Assembly: GCA_000827205.1 (NCBI GenBank)
Contig: KN832556.1
Coordinates: 1,051,198 to 1,115,197 of the forward strand
Reading direction: 5' to 3'
Source: Plicaturopsis crispa FD-325 SS-3
Taxonomy: Eukaryota; Basidiomycota; Agaricomycetes; Amylocorticiales; Amylocorticiaceae
DNA length: 64,000 nucleotides
Made by a program: the position numbers and the translations under genes. The notes under the pieces were generated by a model. It did not search any database. It worked only from the letters and a program-made list of their open reading frames with translations, and had not been told where the DNA came from. How positions within the stretch are numbered: position 1 is the first letter of the stretch; each line of letters begins with the position of its first letter. Shown piece by piece: positions 1 to 10,108 of the stretch.

Positions 1-1790
1 AGGTGAAGGGGTGATCTCGACAGGCGGTTGGACAGGATCAGCCTTCGGCGGTTCACCGGATGGAACTTCAGGCTCAACAGGCGGCACGGCGGGCTCCGCC
101 GGCGTATTGGGTACTTTGTCGGCAGGAGGCTGCGCATGCGTGGGATCTGTCTTGGATGGCTCCCCCGCCGGCACGCTAGGTACTGCTCCAGAAGGAGGCT
201 GCGAGCGATCCTCAGGCAGTTTCGGCGTTTCGTCCGTCGGGGTGGAGATTGGGTGGCCGTTTGAAGGCTTGTCCTCGGGTGGTGGTTTTGCCTTGAAGTC
301 CCACGGACGAGGAACCATTGCAGCCGGCATGATCCTATCCAACCCAGTTGATGAGGATGTAGAACACGGCGACGGAGCGAAAGACCTACCAAGTGGCCGC
401 ACATACGACACCAGCCCCGCGGTCTTGCTTGAGGATCGCCTTGAACTCGAAATCGACGAACTGGGAGATGTAGCGAACGAAAGGTAGAATCTCGCGCACG
501 CCGTTGTTGATCATAGACATTGCAGTCAGGAAATTGATCACGGCGGTACTGATCGACGGTTCCTTCGAGAGGTACACAAGTGTCGGTGGAGGCAGCACAA
601 TTTCAAGACCCCACCAGTCTGTAGTAATGCATGATTAGCAGCACAGAGGATAAAGCGATAACCAATATACGTACAAGTGAGTACGAAGATGCGGTCCGTC
701 GGGGGGTATACGCCTGCAAAGTTTCTCAGCGCTGGATATCAACTTCGATAGCACACGTTTGCTCACCGGTGTGGTCAGGCGTCACCGCGCGGCCGGTTGC
801 GTACCCAAGACCCATCAAGCTCGGCGTGATCTGCTCAATGCCTTTTATCACGGTCTCCGCGGTGGGCAGCGCACCCGCCAGTATGCCGTCCCCGTCTCCG
901 GGCTGTCCGAGTCCTAAGTCAGGCTGCATGACCAAGCTCACGATGTGCATGTCTTTGAATAGCGCAACAAGCGCGTCTACAGACGCGCCGGCGACGCCTG
1001 CCATGCCCGCAACCTCAGCAGCCTCTGTCAGCTTCGCAAAGTGCCGTTGGTGTTCTTCCGCATCTGGATACGCGAGACAGACGCCATGTATCGGTCCACG
1101 CGGCTTCTCATCAGTGTCAACATCTTTGAGGCCTTTGACGTGTACGGGAGCATCGGATACAGGGAGTGCACGTAGCTGAGCGATAACGCGGTTTGCAGTC
1201 TTGGGCTGCATGAGCTGCGCCTTCACCTTCTTTAGCTGAGGGAGCGAGGCAGCCGCCCTAGGCTTTGGTGAAGCAGGACTAATGGAGGTTGGGCCCACGA
1301 TGAGGGAGCGTACGATCAATGCGGATTGCTTTGCGCGTTTGTCGGGCGAGGCGGCGGGCATAAGATTACGTGCAAAAGCTGCGGACGCCCGGGTGCGCTT
1401 TGCCCGCTCAGACGAAGCAGACAATGCTGCATTGTTGTGCTGGGAGTGCTCACGGCTGTGGTTTGCGGGTGTGCCGTAGAGAAATGAAAACGAGCGGTAT
1501 GCGAAAGAGCGTGTCGGTCTGCGAGGCTTGGGCGGCGTGTCGGCTGGGTCAGGCGAGGCGGGTAAAGGTACGTCTTCCGGCTGCACATTCGACGGCGACG
1601 CTAAACTCTGCTCCGGTTTCACTTCCACGGCCTGCTCCGCGTCAGATGCAACATCAGGAGCTGAAGATGCCAACGTCGAATCATTTCGCCCGTCGTACAC
1701 GCCGCCACCGTCGTCGTCAGGCCGTGCAGGTACCTCGGCGTCTTCAGTCTTCGGCGCTGACGTTGGATACCAGAATGAAAAGAGCGGCAT
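1..1790 (-). CDS. Unrecognised proline-rich protein, 3' end cut by window edge
   Basis: I do not recognise this gene. Four exons join in frame: 1790-767, 713-675, 618-390 and 334 to beyond base 1, all with GT-AG introns of 50-56 bp. The product starts MPLFSFWYPT; about 340 residues follow in the first exon, rich in Ser, Pro, Ala and Lys/Arg, with a basic patch around residues 85-190. The middle part (exons 2-3) is more ordered, with Trp-Trp-Gly-Leu and a mildly hydrophobic segment that could be a helix. The last exon becomes strongly Pro/Glu-rich (repeated PPxE/PxEP) and runs off the window without a stop. It is divergent from the SSU1-like gene. The reading frame is well supported by the splice sites; the function is unknown. 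Confidence 0.6.
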
Positions 1791-2463
1791 GGTGGAAGAA
1801 AATAGATACGGTCAATGGGGACGGAGATGAGGGCGAGACGGAGGACCGATCCAAAACGTTTCCACGTCTGTTTATGAAGGGCGGCACTCCGTTTGCGGCG
1901 GCATCGCTCGGCACCGTTCTAGGTTGAATCTCCGCGAGCATTCCCACAGCACTCATCAGGGTTGCCACTGGCCAGGAGATCCTAGATTCAGCAGAAACAT
2001 ACGTTTTGGTTCATGTTGTACCGAATTTACCTCTTTTTTCTCAAAAGTGCTCCCTCAAGTTGCCTCGCGCTGCAGGACGTCCCAGGACGGACGCCAGTAA
2101 CACAATTACCATATGTGACCGGTATTTCCGTTCACTTCATCATCTGCGACCACGATGCCCATTTTAACTCTACGTTCCAGCGCCAGCATGGACGCCTGCA
2201 GCCTGATGCATAATTCAGGCGGATGGCCGTAGGCGGAACGTGCGGAGTCCTCGAGGGATAAAAATATTTGGAAGCCTCCGCGCTTTCAGTCTGCTTCGAT
2301 ATTCTTCGTCTCGGAGTCTCACTTCCCATTCTTCCCATTCCGCTCTCTGTCTCTCCCCGTCACCCAAGGCGTCTCAGCTGTATATAGCGCTCTCACACAA
2401 GGCTCCCTCTTGGTTCCTCGTCCCCCCACCTCTGCCCACCTACGGAGTCCAAGGCCGTTCAAG
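1791..2463. other. Divergent promoter region, no gene seen
   Basis: This 673-bp stretch separates two divergently transcribed genes. No reading frame in it has convincing splice sites or family similarity. It should hold both promoters; the one clear element is a TATATAG near the SSU1-like start (listed separately). Confidence 0.5.
2381..2387 (+). promoter_or_regulatory. TATA-like box of SSU1-like gene
   Basis: TATATAG lies 77 bp upstream of the proposed ATG of the sulfite-exporter-like gene, inside a pyrimidine-rich leader, a usual arrangement for basidiomycete promoters. It was identified by eye only. Confidence 0.35.
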
Positions 2464-3991
2464 ATGATAAACGAGAGAGGTCGTTTCAGCACGTTGTCTG
2501 ATGTCACAAAGTACGCAATTGATCATATCTGGATACGAGGAAGACACCTTCTGACTGACCTGAATTTCAGGAATTTCAGTCCAGCATGGTTCTCTGCGAT
2601 AATGGGTGAGCACTAGATCGTACGCCATTGCACTCAATCTGATACGTTTTCTAGGGACGGGCTCCATATCAGTTTTATTCCATAATTTTCCTTATGGGAC
2701 AGAAACGACCGCCGTCCGCGTCCTCAGTCTCATATTTTTCTTTCTCAACCTCGCCCTCGCAATCACATGCACCGTCATTAGCATTGCACGGTATACGCTG
2801 TATACCGGGCTCTGGTCGACCATGATGCGCCATCCCGTGCAAAATCTCTACCTCGGCTGTTACCCAATGGGCATCACCACGCTCATCAACGTCGCAGTTG
2901 GTCTCATATATCAGGATTTAAAATGGGGCGGGACTGGGTTCCTCTATTTTCTGTGGGGTGTGTGGTGGGCAGACGTCGCTGCGTCGTTTGTCTGCTGCTG
3001 GATGGGAGTGCACTACATGTCCGTTCTATTTCCGCTGTCTGAATCATTCAAGCTTATCAGTGGGTTATACAGGATCTCACGCCAAGAGCACGCACTCGAG
3101 GAATGCACAACACTCTGGCTTCTACCAGTTGTCACCCTCATTGTCGGCTCGTCCTCAGGCGGCGTCTTAGCTGGCGCCCTCATCGAGGTCTCGTTCGAGC
3201 ATGCATACATAACGACGGTGTTCACTGTGTTCATGGTGACCATCGGTCTCTCGCTGGCCCTCATGTTGACCAACATCTATTTCTACCGCCTTCTTCTTCA
3301 CGGAGCCCCGAAAGGCCCGCTCGTGGCATCGGCATGGCTCAACCTCGGCCCCGCAGGTCAAGCCGGATTTTCTATCCTCGAGATCGGCACCAGTTTCAAA
3401 GCATTGCTGCCCCTGAAGTACGGTACCAGCCCAATATTGACAGCTGAGGCGACGGGCTCGACTATCGATGTTATGTGCACCTGCATTTCGTTCTTCTTAT
3501 GGGCGTTTGGCACGATGTGGCTGTTCTACTCTGCACTCCAGACTTGGGATGCCAGGAAGGACAAGCGGTTGTCGTTCCAAGTTGGCTTCTGGGGGACTAT
3601 TTTCCCTAACGTGGGTTCATCTCAGCCTCTCTGAGATTGCTGCCTATATTCATTGTCTTCTCTCCAGGGTGTGTACGCAAACCTGACTGTGCAGCTATAC
3701 CGCACGCTTGATTCACCCTTCTTCCGCGTCTTCGGCGCGCTATGGAGCATCGTCACCATGCTTGTTTGGCTCGGCGTCTTCTCCATGACCATGCGATATA
3801 TGTACCATCTGCAAATTCTGCTCATGGACACCGGTCTGGGACTCGTTTCGTTCGACGACTACGAGGCCCGCCGGAGGAAGTCAGCGATCAGCCCGGAGAG
3901 CCGGACAACGGACGCGAGCTCTACTGGGTATGAGAACACTGTCACCAGTCGGCCTCTCGAGAAGAATGGCGATGCCAGTAACCGTGTTTGA
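2464..3991 (+). CDS. SSU1: SSU1/Mae1-type (TDT family) anion exporter
   Basis: Predicted plasma-membrane exporter of the tellurite-resistance/dicarboxylate transporter family; the closest remembered relatives are fungal sulfite efflux pumps (Ssu1). Exons are 2464-2510, 2571-2605, 2655-3610 and 3668-3991, giving 453 residues. After a short hydrophilic N-terminus the family signature appears at once (NFSPAWFSAIMGTGSIS), followed by about ten hydrophobic segments and a short polar, Ser-rich C-terminal tail. The stretch FPNGVYAN spans the last splice junction exactly as in family members, which confirms it. The start was chosen as the only ATG in frame with the short first exon. Sulfite as substrate is inferred from similarity; a malate-type substrate is possible. 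Confidence 0.88.
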
Positions 3992-4957
3992 AGTTTCCAA
4001 TCACTGTGAGCCATCTTTTATGATTCATAACTATGTACAAGTACAGATCACGGGTTAGGTACAGGTTGGTTTTCAGCTATAGGTTGGTGTCCGTTGTCCA
4101 TGGATCACCTTGGCTGGCCAATCGACAATCTTCACATACACCAAGCATCTGCGTCCGCGCCATGGACTCTGCATTCCGCCATCTAGACACCATTAGTATC
4201 CTCCTAATAATTTCTGTTACCATTTTGCATCCAAGGCTTCCATCATCTCGCCGTCCTTTTCCGATTTTTATTATATTCCGCATCCTTCATTGCAAACTCT
4301 TGCACAACCCGTGATTCTCAACGATGATTGCATTGCGACAGGGCCCGCCGTTGGGCGACAACTGGTGATACATACATACGGCTTTCTGGTGTTCTCTGGC
4401 GCCGAGTTTGAAATGAAAAGCGAACCTACTTGAACCCAGTTTCCCTTAAACGGCATGCCGTGCGCATCTCCTTGAAAGAGTGAAGGCAGTCTCTCCCCCT
4501 TCTACTAGTACTAGTACTAGTTCAACAGGAATGCAGCTTTGCCTTGTGGTAATTCCGCGCTCAGCATTGGTCGGCACTCGACGCGCTCACGTGCGCGTCG
4601 CGCCGCGTTAAGGCTCGAGAGTCAGAAACATTTAAGTATAGGAACCTGAGATCTGAGACTTACAGTCTCTTCGTCTACGGCTGCCTCGACTTGAAGTTTT
4701 CGAATCCGATCGTAACGACTGGCTGGGAATATATTGGCAAGGATAGTGGAGCGCAGTTTGACGTCAATTAACGTAGAATATTAATGGCAACAGAACGGTA
4801 CAGTACTACAAGAGGACCTGGGGACAGATGAGACAGAACAAACAGCTAACGACGGACTACAAACAGCAGAACATACAGTAGTGGTAGCAGAGCGGAAATG
4901 ACGTCGATAGCGAGGGTGAAAGCGAGGGAAGCAAAGTGAGAGAGGGGAAAGGGCGAA
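3992..4957. other. Convergent intergenic region, no gene seen
   Basis: The 966 bp between the 3' ends of the exporter and the dehydrogenase hold no frame with supported splicing. They contain a short ACTAGT tandem repeat (4502-4521) and a CACGTG palindrome at 4588-4593. Polyadenylation signals for both genes should lie here. Confidence 0.5.
4502..4521. repeat. Short tandem repeat of CTAGTA
   Basis: About three copies of a six-base unit (CTAGTA) in direct order. The unit is near-palindromic, so the tract could also form a small hairpin. It lies between two convergent genes. Confidence 0.7.
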
Positions 4958-6464
4958 TCATATGTCTTGTGTCTGCTCCTCGAGCCAAGACCAGATCTTC
5001 AAGGCAAGTTTCGGGTCCTGCACGAGCTCGGTAGGTGTACCCAATCTTGCCCACGGGATAAGATACTGCCAGCACCGCATATACGTCAGAGGGGACAGAG
5101 CCAAACGCCTTTGGAAGGGGGACAAACCTTTCCATTGAGATCTGCACCTTCGGGCGCCGTACCTGCAAATAGTCCGGTCAACGCACCGTGCGCAACGTCA
5201 TATAGAATCGTAGACTGCAGCCAAAAAATCGTCAGCAGGCAGCTCGAAGCGGGTGGTGTTTGTCTAGTGAAATAAGTACTCACGCCAATGGTGAGTTCGA
5301 AGAAGCCCATGTGCCGTTGTAATTCAGTTTTGATGTTTCCTAAGAAGGGCCGCAACACATAAGAAATTAGACGGCATGGCTCATGCACCACGGGGGGCCT
5401 TTGAGAACACATGATTGCCTACCAGGGTTCAAAGCAATCGAGACGATGCCACGGTCACCGTAGCGGCGCGCAAGCTCATTTGCAAAAATGAGGTTACCCT
5501 AAGTAGGAAAGAAATCCTCGAGTAAGCGTACGTTTAGGATAGGATGACAGAAAGCCCACGAACAGCTTTGCTCTGGAAATATAACTCCTTCGTCGACATT
5601 TTGTCTCGAACGGGTCCAGCTTTGAACGAATCAAATGCGAACTTCGATGTGAACAGATGCCCAGAAGAAGCTGCCGTTACGACGCGTGCCTTGACGCCAG
5701 TACTTTTTGCTGTTTCGAGAAGTATTGGAATGAGGAGTTGGGTGAGATAGAAGTGCCCTGAAAAACCATCATGAGAAGATTGATAGGCAGCATGCCTGTG
5801 CGTCGCACGGATCGACATTCTTACCGACTACGTTTGTCCCCCACTGCAAGTCGTACCCGTCAGGAGTTGTTTCTTTTGCTGGTGCAAACATGACACCTCT
5901 ATAGGTCATGGCGGGTGTAAGCAGGTACATCGTATCGCAACGGCGTTAGCGTACCCATTGTTATAAAGGACATTCAGGCGTGTCTCCTGCCTAGGAGGAG
6001 GAGAGGGGGGGAGCACAACGTAAGTAAATTTGATGCATCGTGAAGGTGACGGAATGCATACCTCAAAAATTCATGCGCAGCAGCCTTGACGGATTTCAGG
6101 TCCGCCAGGTCCAATTGGATGAAGATGGCCTCCTTGCCCGTGGCGTCCTTGAGCTCTGCAATGGCCTTGTCCGTTTTCTCCCGGCTCCTTGCTGCGATAT
6201 AGACCTTCGCATTGTGGGACAGGAGGTGCTGGGGGACAAAACGTTTAGGTGAGGACGATAAGTGCGCGTTTGAAACCTTACCTTCGCAGTTTCCTTCCCT
6301 ATACCAGCGTTCCCCCCAGTGATTAAAAATACTTGACCGGACAAGTCAGGGATAAGCTCGACGCCATACTTTGCTCGCGGTGGGTAGGCTTCCTTCATGA
6401 ACGCTATTAGCGAGTTCATGGTGGACGCGGTCTTGCTGGTCGTGGGGAGCAAGGAGGAAGGCAT
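4958..6464 (-). CDS. Short-chain dehydrogenase/reductase
   Basis: NAD(P)-dependent oxidoreductase of the classical SDR fold, resembling the retinol-dehydrogenase/WWOX-like SDRs common in mushrooms. Nine exons: 6464-6282, 6228-6062, 5990-5955, 5898-5825, 5757-5564, 5498-5423, 5339-5284, 5214-5128, 5065-4958; 326 residues. Visible motifs are the cofactor site [13 protein letters not shown] (about residues 49-61), a Ser in the TAASSG strand and the catalytic Tyr-x-x-x-Lys (YFQSK, about 213-217), followed by the family's ANELARRYG and LNPGNIKT blocks. The usual Asn-Asn-Ala-Gly motif reads Asn-Asn-Gly-Gly. The start could instead be the inner ATG at 6416, which also precedes the conserved part. 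Substrate is unknown. Confidence 0.88.
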
Positions 6465-8453
6465 TGCGGAGAATTGGCGCCAAAGCAGTTGTGGGACAGG
6501 AACCACGTCACGGCGGTTAAGTAGGCGGCCTAACTGGCAGGAACCTACTGTGTATTTAAGGGCATATGGCCGGCAGGGGGCACCCTACGTGGGTCATTGA
6601 GGAATCCGGCTTCCGTAAGTCAAAACCTGGACTGATGGGAAGTCCCGAAGTTCGCAGCCTCCGGCGGCTGATGCTGAGGAGCGGCGAGGTAAAAAGATTT
6701 GGAAGATCGAATGCGAGTGAGTGAGAGCCGTGGAGAGCTAGCCATTTCAAGTAGTTATTAGGCAATGTTGTAATAGAACCGATCGAGACGTCGCTGTAGA
6801 GTTCCTGACCGTGGACGAGATAAGGTCCACATCCACATAAGTACGCAACCGCAGACCATCGGGGCAGTCGCGCAATGGGTGCTGGCAGTACTGAGCGTTG
6901 GACGAGGAGAGATGTAATCGGGACAGATCTTAATTGATAAATGCCGCGGCACTCCAGATCATGATCTAGATGTCGGCCATCAACGGGTCTTAATTACATT
7001 AACAGCATTTTTGAGCATGCTTGCAGCTTACTTTCTGGGAGATTGCGGGGCTCGTGATAGGTGCTCGTTGAGCAGTGGCGTTGGTGGCGCATTTGCACGG
7101 CCTACTCGACGAAAGGGACAAAGGGACAGTCAAGTGGGGCAAGCACAGGTTGAACGTTTGCCGAGGAGCGACGTCGGAAAGAACTGGGATGGCCTGGATT
7201 AAGACTGGCGAGCAACTGCACCATGGTTGGTTTACACCGAGGCACCATCATGCGTATCCGGTCCCTCGATCCTCGTAGCACAAAATGGCCGAACTCTACG
7301 GCTTTGGGTCATTATGCTGACTAGAGCAAACAACGAAAACGAATTTATACGTACCGCGGGAGTACCATCACTGTGAAGCAGGCGCACGCCACAAAATCAT
7401 CACGCCGCCGTGGCTTTGAAGCATACCCGTGTCAGCTAGTAATTGTGCCGTAAAGCAGTACACCTGACCTTCAACTTCGTGAAGATGCTGCAAACGCATC
7501 AAAACCCAGAGGGGTTTCGGGATTTGCGTCGTGATACCAAGCTACTCGGATCGAAAGTCAGTGTACGCCGCAAGCGTAACGCAACGGAGCATGAGTATAC
7601 ACTGAAGTACTGGACAACGACGTATCAGTATGCATGAGCGAAGGCGCTTAGTATGGAGCTGAACTTCGGATGCTTACTGTTAAGGAGGTAAGTAGCATCA
7701 AACGACGGCCCGATTGTTGTGAATTATTCCACCCGCCTGGGCAGCTGCATACATATATGTGCTATGGATGATATATATGATGCGGGACACATCCAGGCTG
7801 TCGACAGCGCCTACGCTACGCCACTTCAGGAACCCGTTTGTTGACCGCTAACCGCGGACTTTTCCTTTCCATATGACAGGGATATCCGGAGATCGTGCAG
7901 GCAGCTTGTGCTAACTAGAATGCGTCAGGAAGCTCCGTAGCGGGGTCAAAACTCACTGAATTCTAGTGCCTCGTGTCACCATGACCTGCCGACCTGCAGG
8001 TAGCCACCAGGCATGTTTTGCCCGCATGGTATGCACCTGAGGGTATAGCAATTCAAAACGATCAGAATTTCGACTCTGTACTTACTTATTTCCAACAAGC
8101 AAAAGCAAGAGAGTTGTGATCTTCTCATTTACATAACATAGCCTCGTGTATGCCCATGGCGCAATGGGAAGCAGCTTGAAAGTGGATTGCCCGACGAGCG
8201 GTGAGTCCCTTAGGCCTCTATAGCCGCACAGGGTAGCACTAGCGTGAGTTCCTCAGTATTGCCGAGTTCGAGAGATGGGCTAGCAACGAGAAATTCAAGA
8301 GAAAACGATATGGTCACGGTGGGGCAAGGCAAGGGCAACTTGTGAAGCAGACTGGAAGCAGACAGTGTGTTCGGAATCGGAGTTCGGACTCCCGTGGCGT
8401 CCTCGGCGCGACATTCGGAGTGAACTTGGTGGCGGTAACTGTCTCCGTGCGCG
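6465..8453. other. Two-kilobase region without a recognisable gene
   Basis: No frame longer than about 110 codons lies here and none joins to a neighbour through good splice sites. I see no tRNA, transposon ends or repeats. Short AT-rich patches occur around 7750-7790. It must contain the promoters of the dehydrogenase (-) and the Tat-SF1-like gene (+), but is far longer than the other divergent spacers here. A decayed gene or a non-coding RNA cannot be ruled out. Confidence 0.45.
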
Positions 8454-9953
8454 ATGTCGGCCAACGTACCTCCTCCATCCGCTGCAGCAGGCTCTTCAGC
8501 AGAGGCACAGGCAGCTGCTTTCGCTGAGGATCCTCGCATTCACTTCTCCAAAACATCTGGAACCTGGAGGCTCGAAAACGACGATGGCAGCGAGTTGGAG
8601 TATGACGCTATCAAGGGCACCTGGGTCGCACTAGTGAGTGCCCTCCTCCGCAATTACGCGCCCTGAACCTCATGTTTGTCTGCCAAGGTTGACGAGGACC
8701 TGATAGAAAAGCAACAAGCCGCGTACTCGGTAGCGGGTGTAGATGAAGCCGTAAGTGTCCTATCCAAATCAGCGCATGGACATGTGTCTCTTGAATAGAT
8801 TTGCATAGACCCCAGCCGCGCCGGTACTCGCTCGCACGAAGAAACGGAAGGAGCCTGAGGACTACACCTCAGCGACTGCTATACCCGAAGCAGGACCCTC
8901 TATCAAACGCGGTCGAGGGAACGAAAAGAAGGAGAAACCGCCCACCGAGAAAAAGTCCAAGAACACCGCTGTCTACGTGACCGGACTACCTGCAGATGCG
9001 GATGTGGACGAGATATGCGAGCGTTTCGGGCGGTGTGGGGTCATTGAAGAAGACGATGAAGGAGAGCCAAAGGTGAAGATGTACGCGAAGGAAGATGGGA
9101 CATTCAGCGGCGAGGCGCTTGTCGTGTTCTTCAAGGAGGACTCCGTGACCCTTGCGCTGAATATCCTGGACGAGGCGGAGCTTCGGCTAGGCGATCCCTC
9201 GACCGTCATGAGCGTGCAGAAAGCAGAATTTGGCCACAAAAATACGGGCAGTGCCAATGCTCCTAGTGGTGAGGCGCGGCCACGGAAGACAGTGGACAAG
9301 CGGAAGGCTACAAAGCGCATAGGAAAGATGCAAAAGTACGCCTTCTGTTCTAACGCTATCTACACTCAATTGACCACGAATATAGAAAGCTGCTCGAATG
9401 GGATGACGAAGACGGCTTTGGTCCTATGATGGACCCGGAGGACAACATCAACGCCGTCAACAAAAATAGCCGTGTCGTCGTTCTCAAACACATGTTCACT
9501 CTGAAGGAGCTTGAAGAGGATGCGTCGCTTTTGCTCGATCTGAAGGAGGATGTTCGGGACGAAAGCTCCACCCTGGGTGAGGTCACCAATGTCGTGCTAT
9601 ACGATGTGAGTAATCTATGGCACAGTATCTACGAGTCGCCTAACTGTGTATGCGTCAGAGGGAACCAGAAGGTGTGATGACTGTGAAGTTCCGGGAGCCC
9701 ATCGCCGCACAGGCTTGTGTTTTGGTGCGTGTCCGCATTGGGGTCTTATACCACTCGAGCTGAGATATGTTTCCCGTTGCAGAAAATGAATGGCCGCTTC
9801 TTCGCCGGGCGTAAAATCGAGGCATCACTCTACTCGGGAAGACAAAGATTCATGCGCTCCGGAACCTCAGATGCTGTCGAAGGAGACGGGGACGACGCAG
9901 AAAAGAAACGATTGGATGACTTCGCTCAATGGTTATTGACCGAGGGGGACTGA
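8454..9953 (+). CDS. HTATSF1: Tat-SF1/Cus2-type U2 snRNP splicing factor
   Basis: Nuclear RNA-binding protein of the Tat-SF1/Cus2 family, which acts with U2 snRNP and SF3b during branch-site recognition. Six exons: 8454-8633, 8688-8750, 8809-9335, 9386-9605, 9659-9724, 9783-9953; 408 residues. The order fits the family: an acidic N-terminus, a basic linker, one RRM starting AVYVTGLPADADVDEI (about 134-215), a linker with the conserved LLEWDDEDGFGP, then a U2AF-homology-motif RRM (about 285-385) ending NGRFFAGRKIEASLYSGRQRF-like, with the Arg-Phe-Phe of UHM domains. The C-terminus is short and acidic, as in yeast Cus2. The frame is preserved at every junction. Confidence 0.9.
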
Positions 9954-10108
9954 ATTACTGAGTGGTTACTACGTGTTGTATACTAACATCTAATACCTCC
10001 TGCTTATTTGAATGCTTTGACCGTGAATCCAAGGCATCGTAGGTGCTCATAAAGTTAAGATTGGAAAATCCCATACATAAGCAAAGAAGTCCGTATAGCG
10101 TGCAAGTA

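Noticed and set aside
6416-6464. Inner ATG as start of the dehydrogenase
   Set aside because: Possible, but the outer ATG at 6464 extends the frame naturally; left as an alternative.
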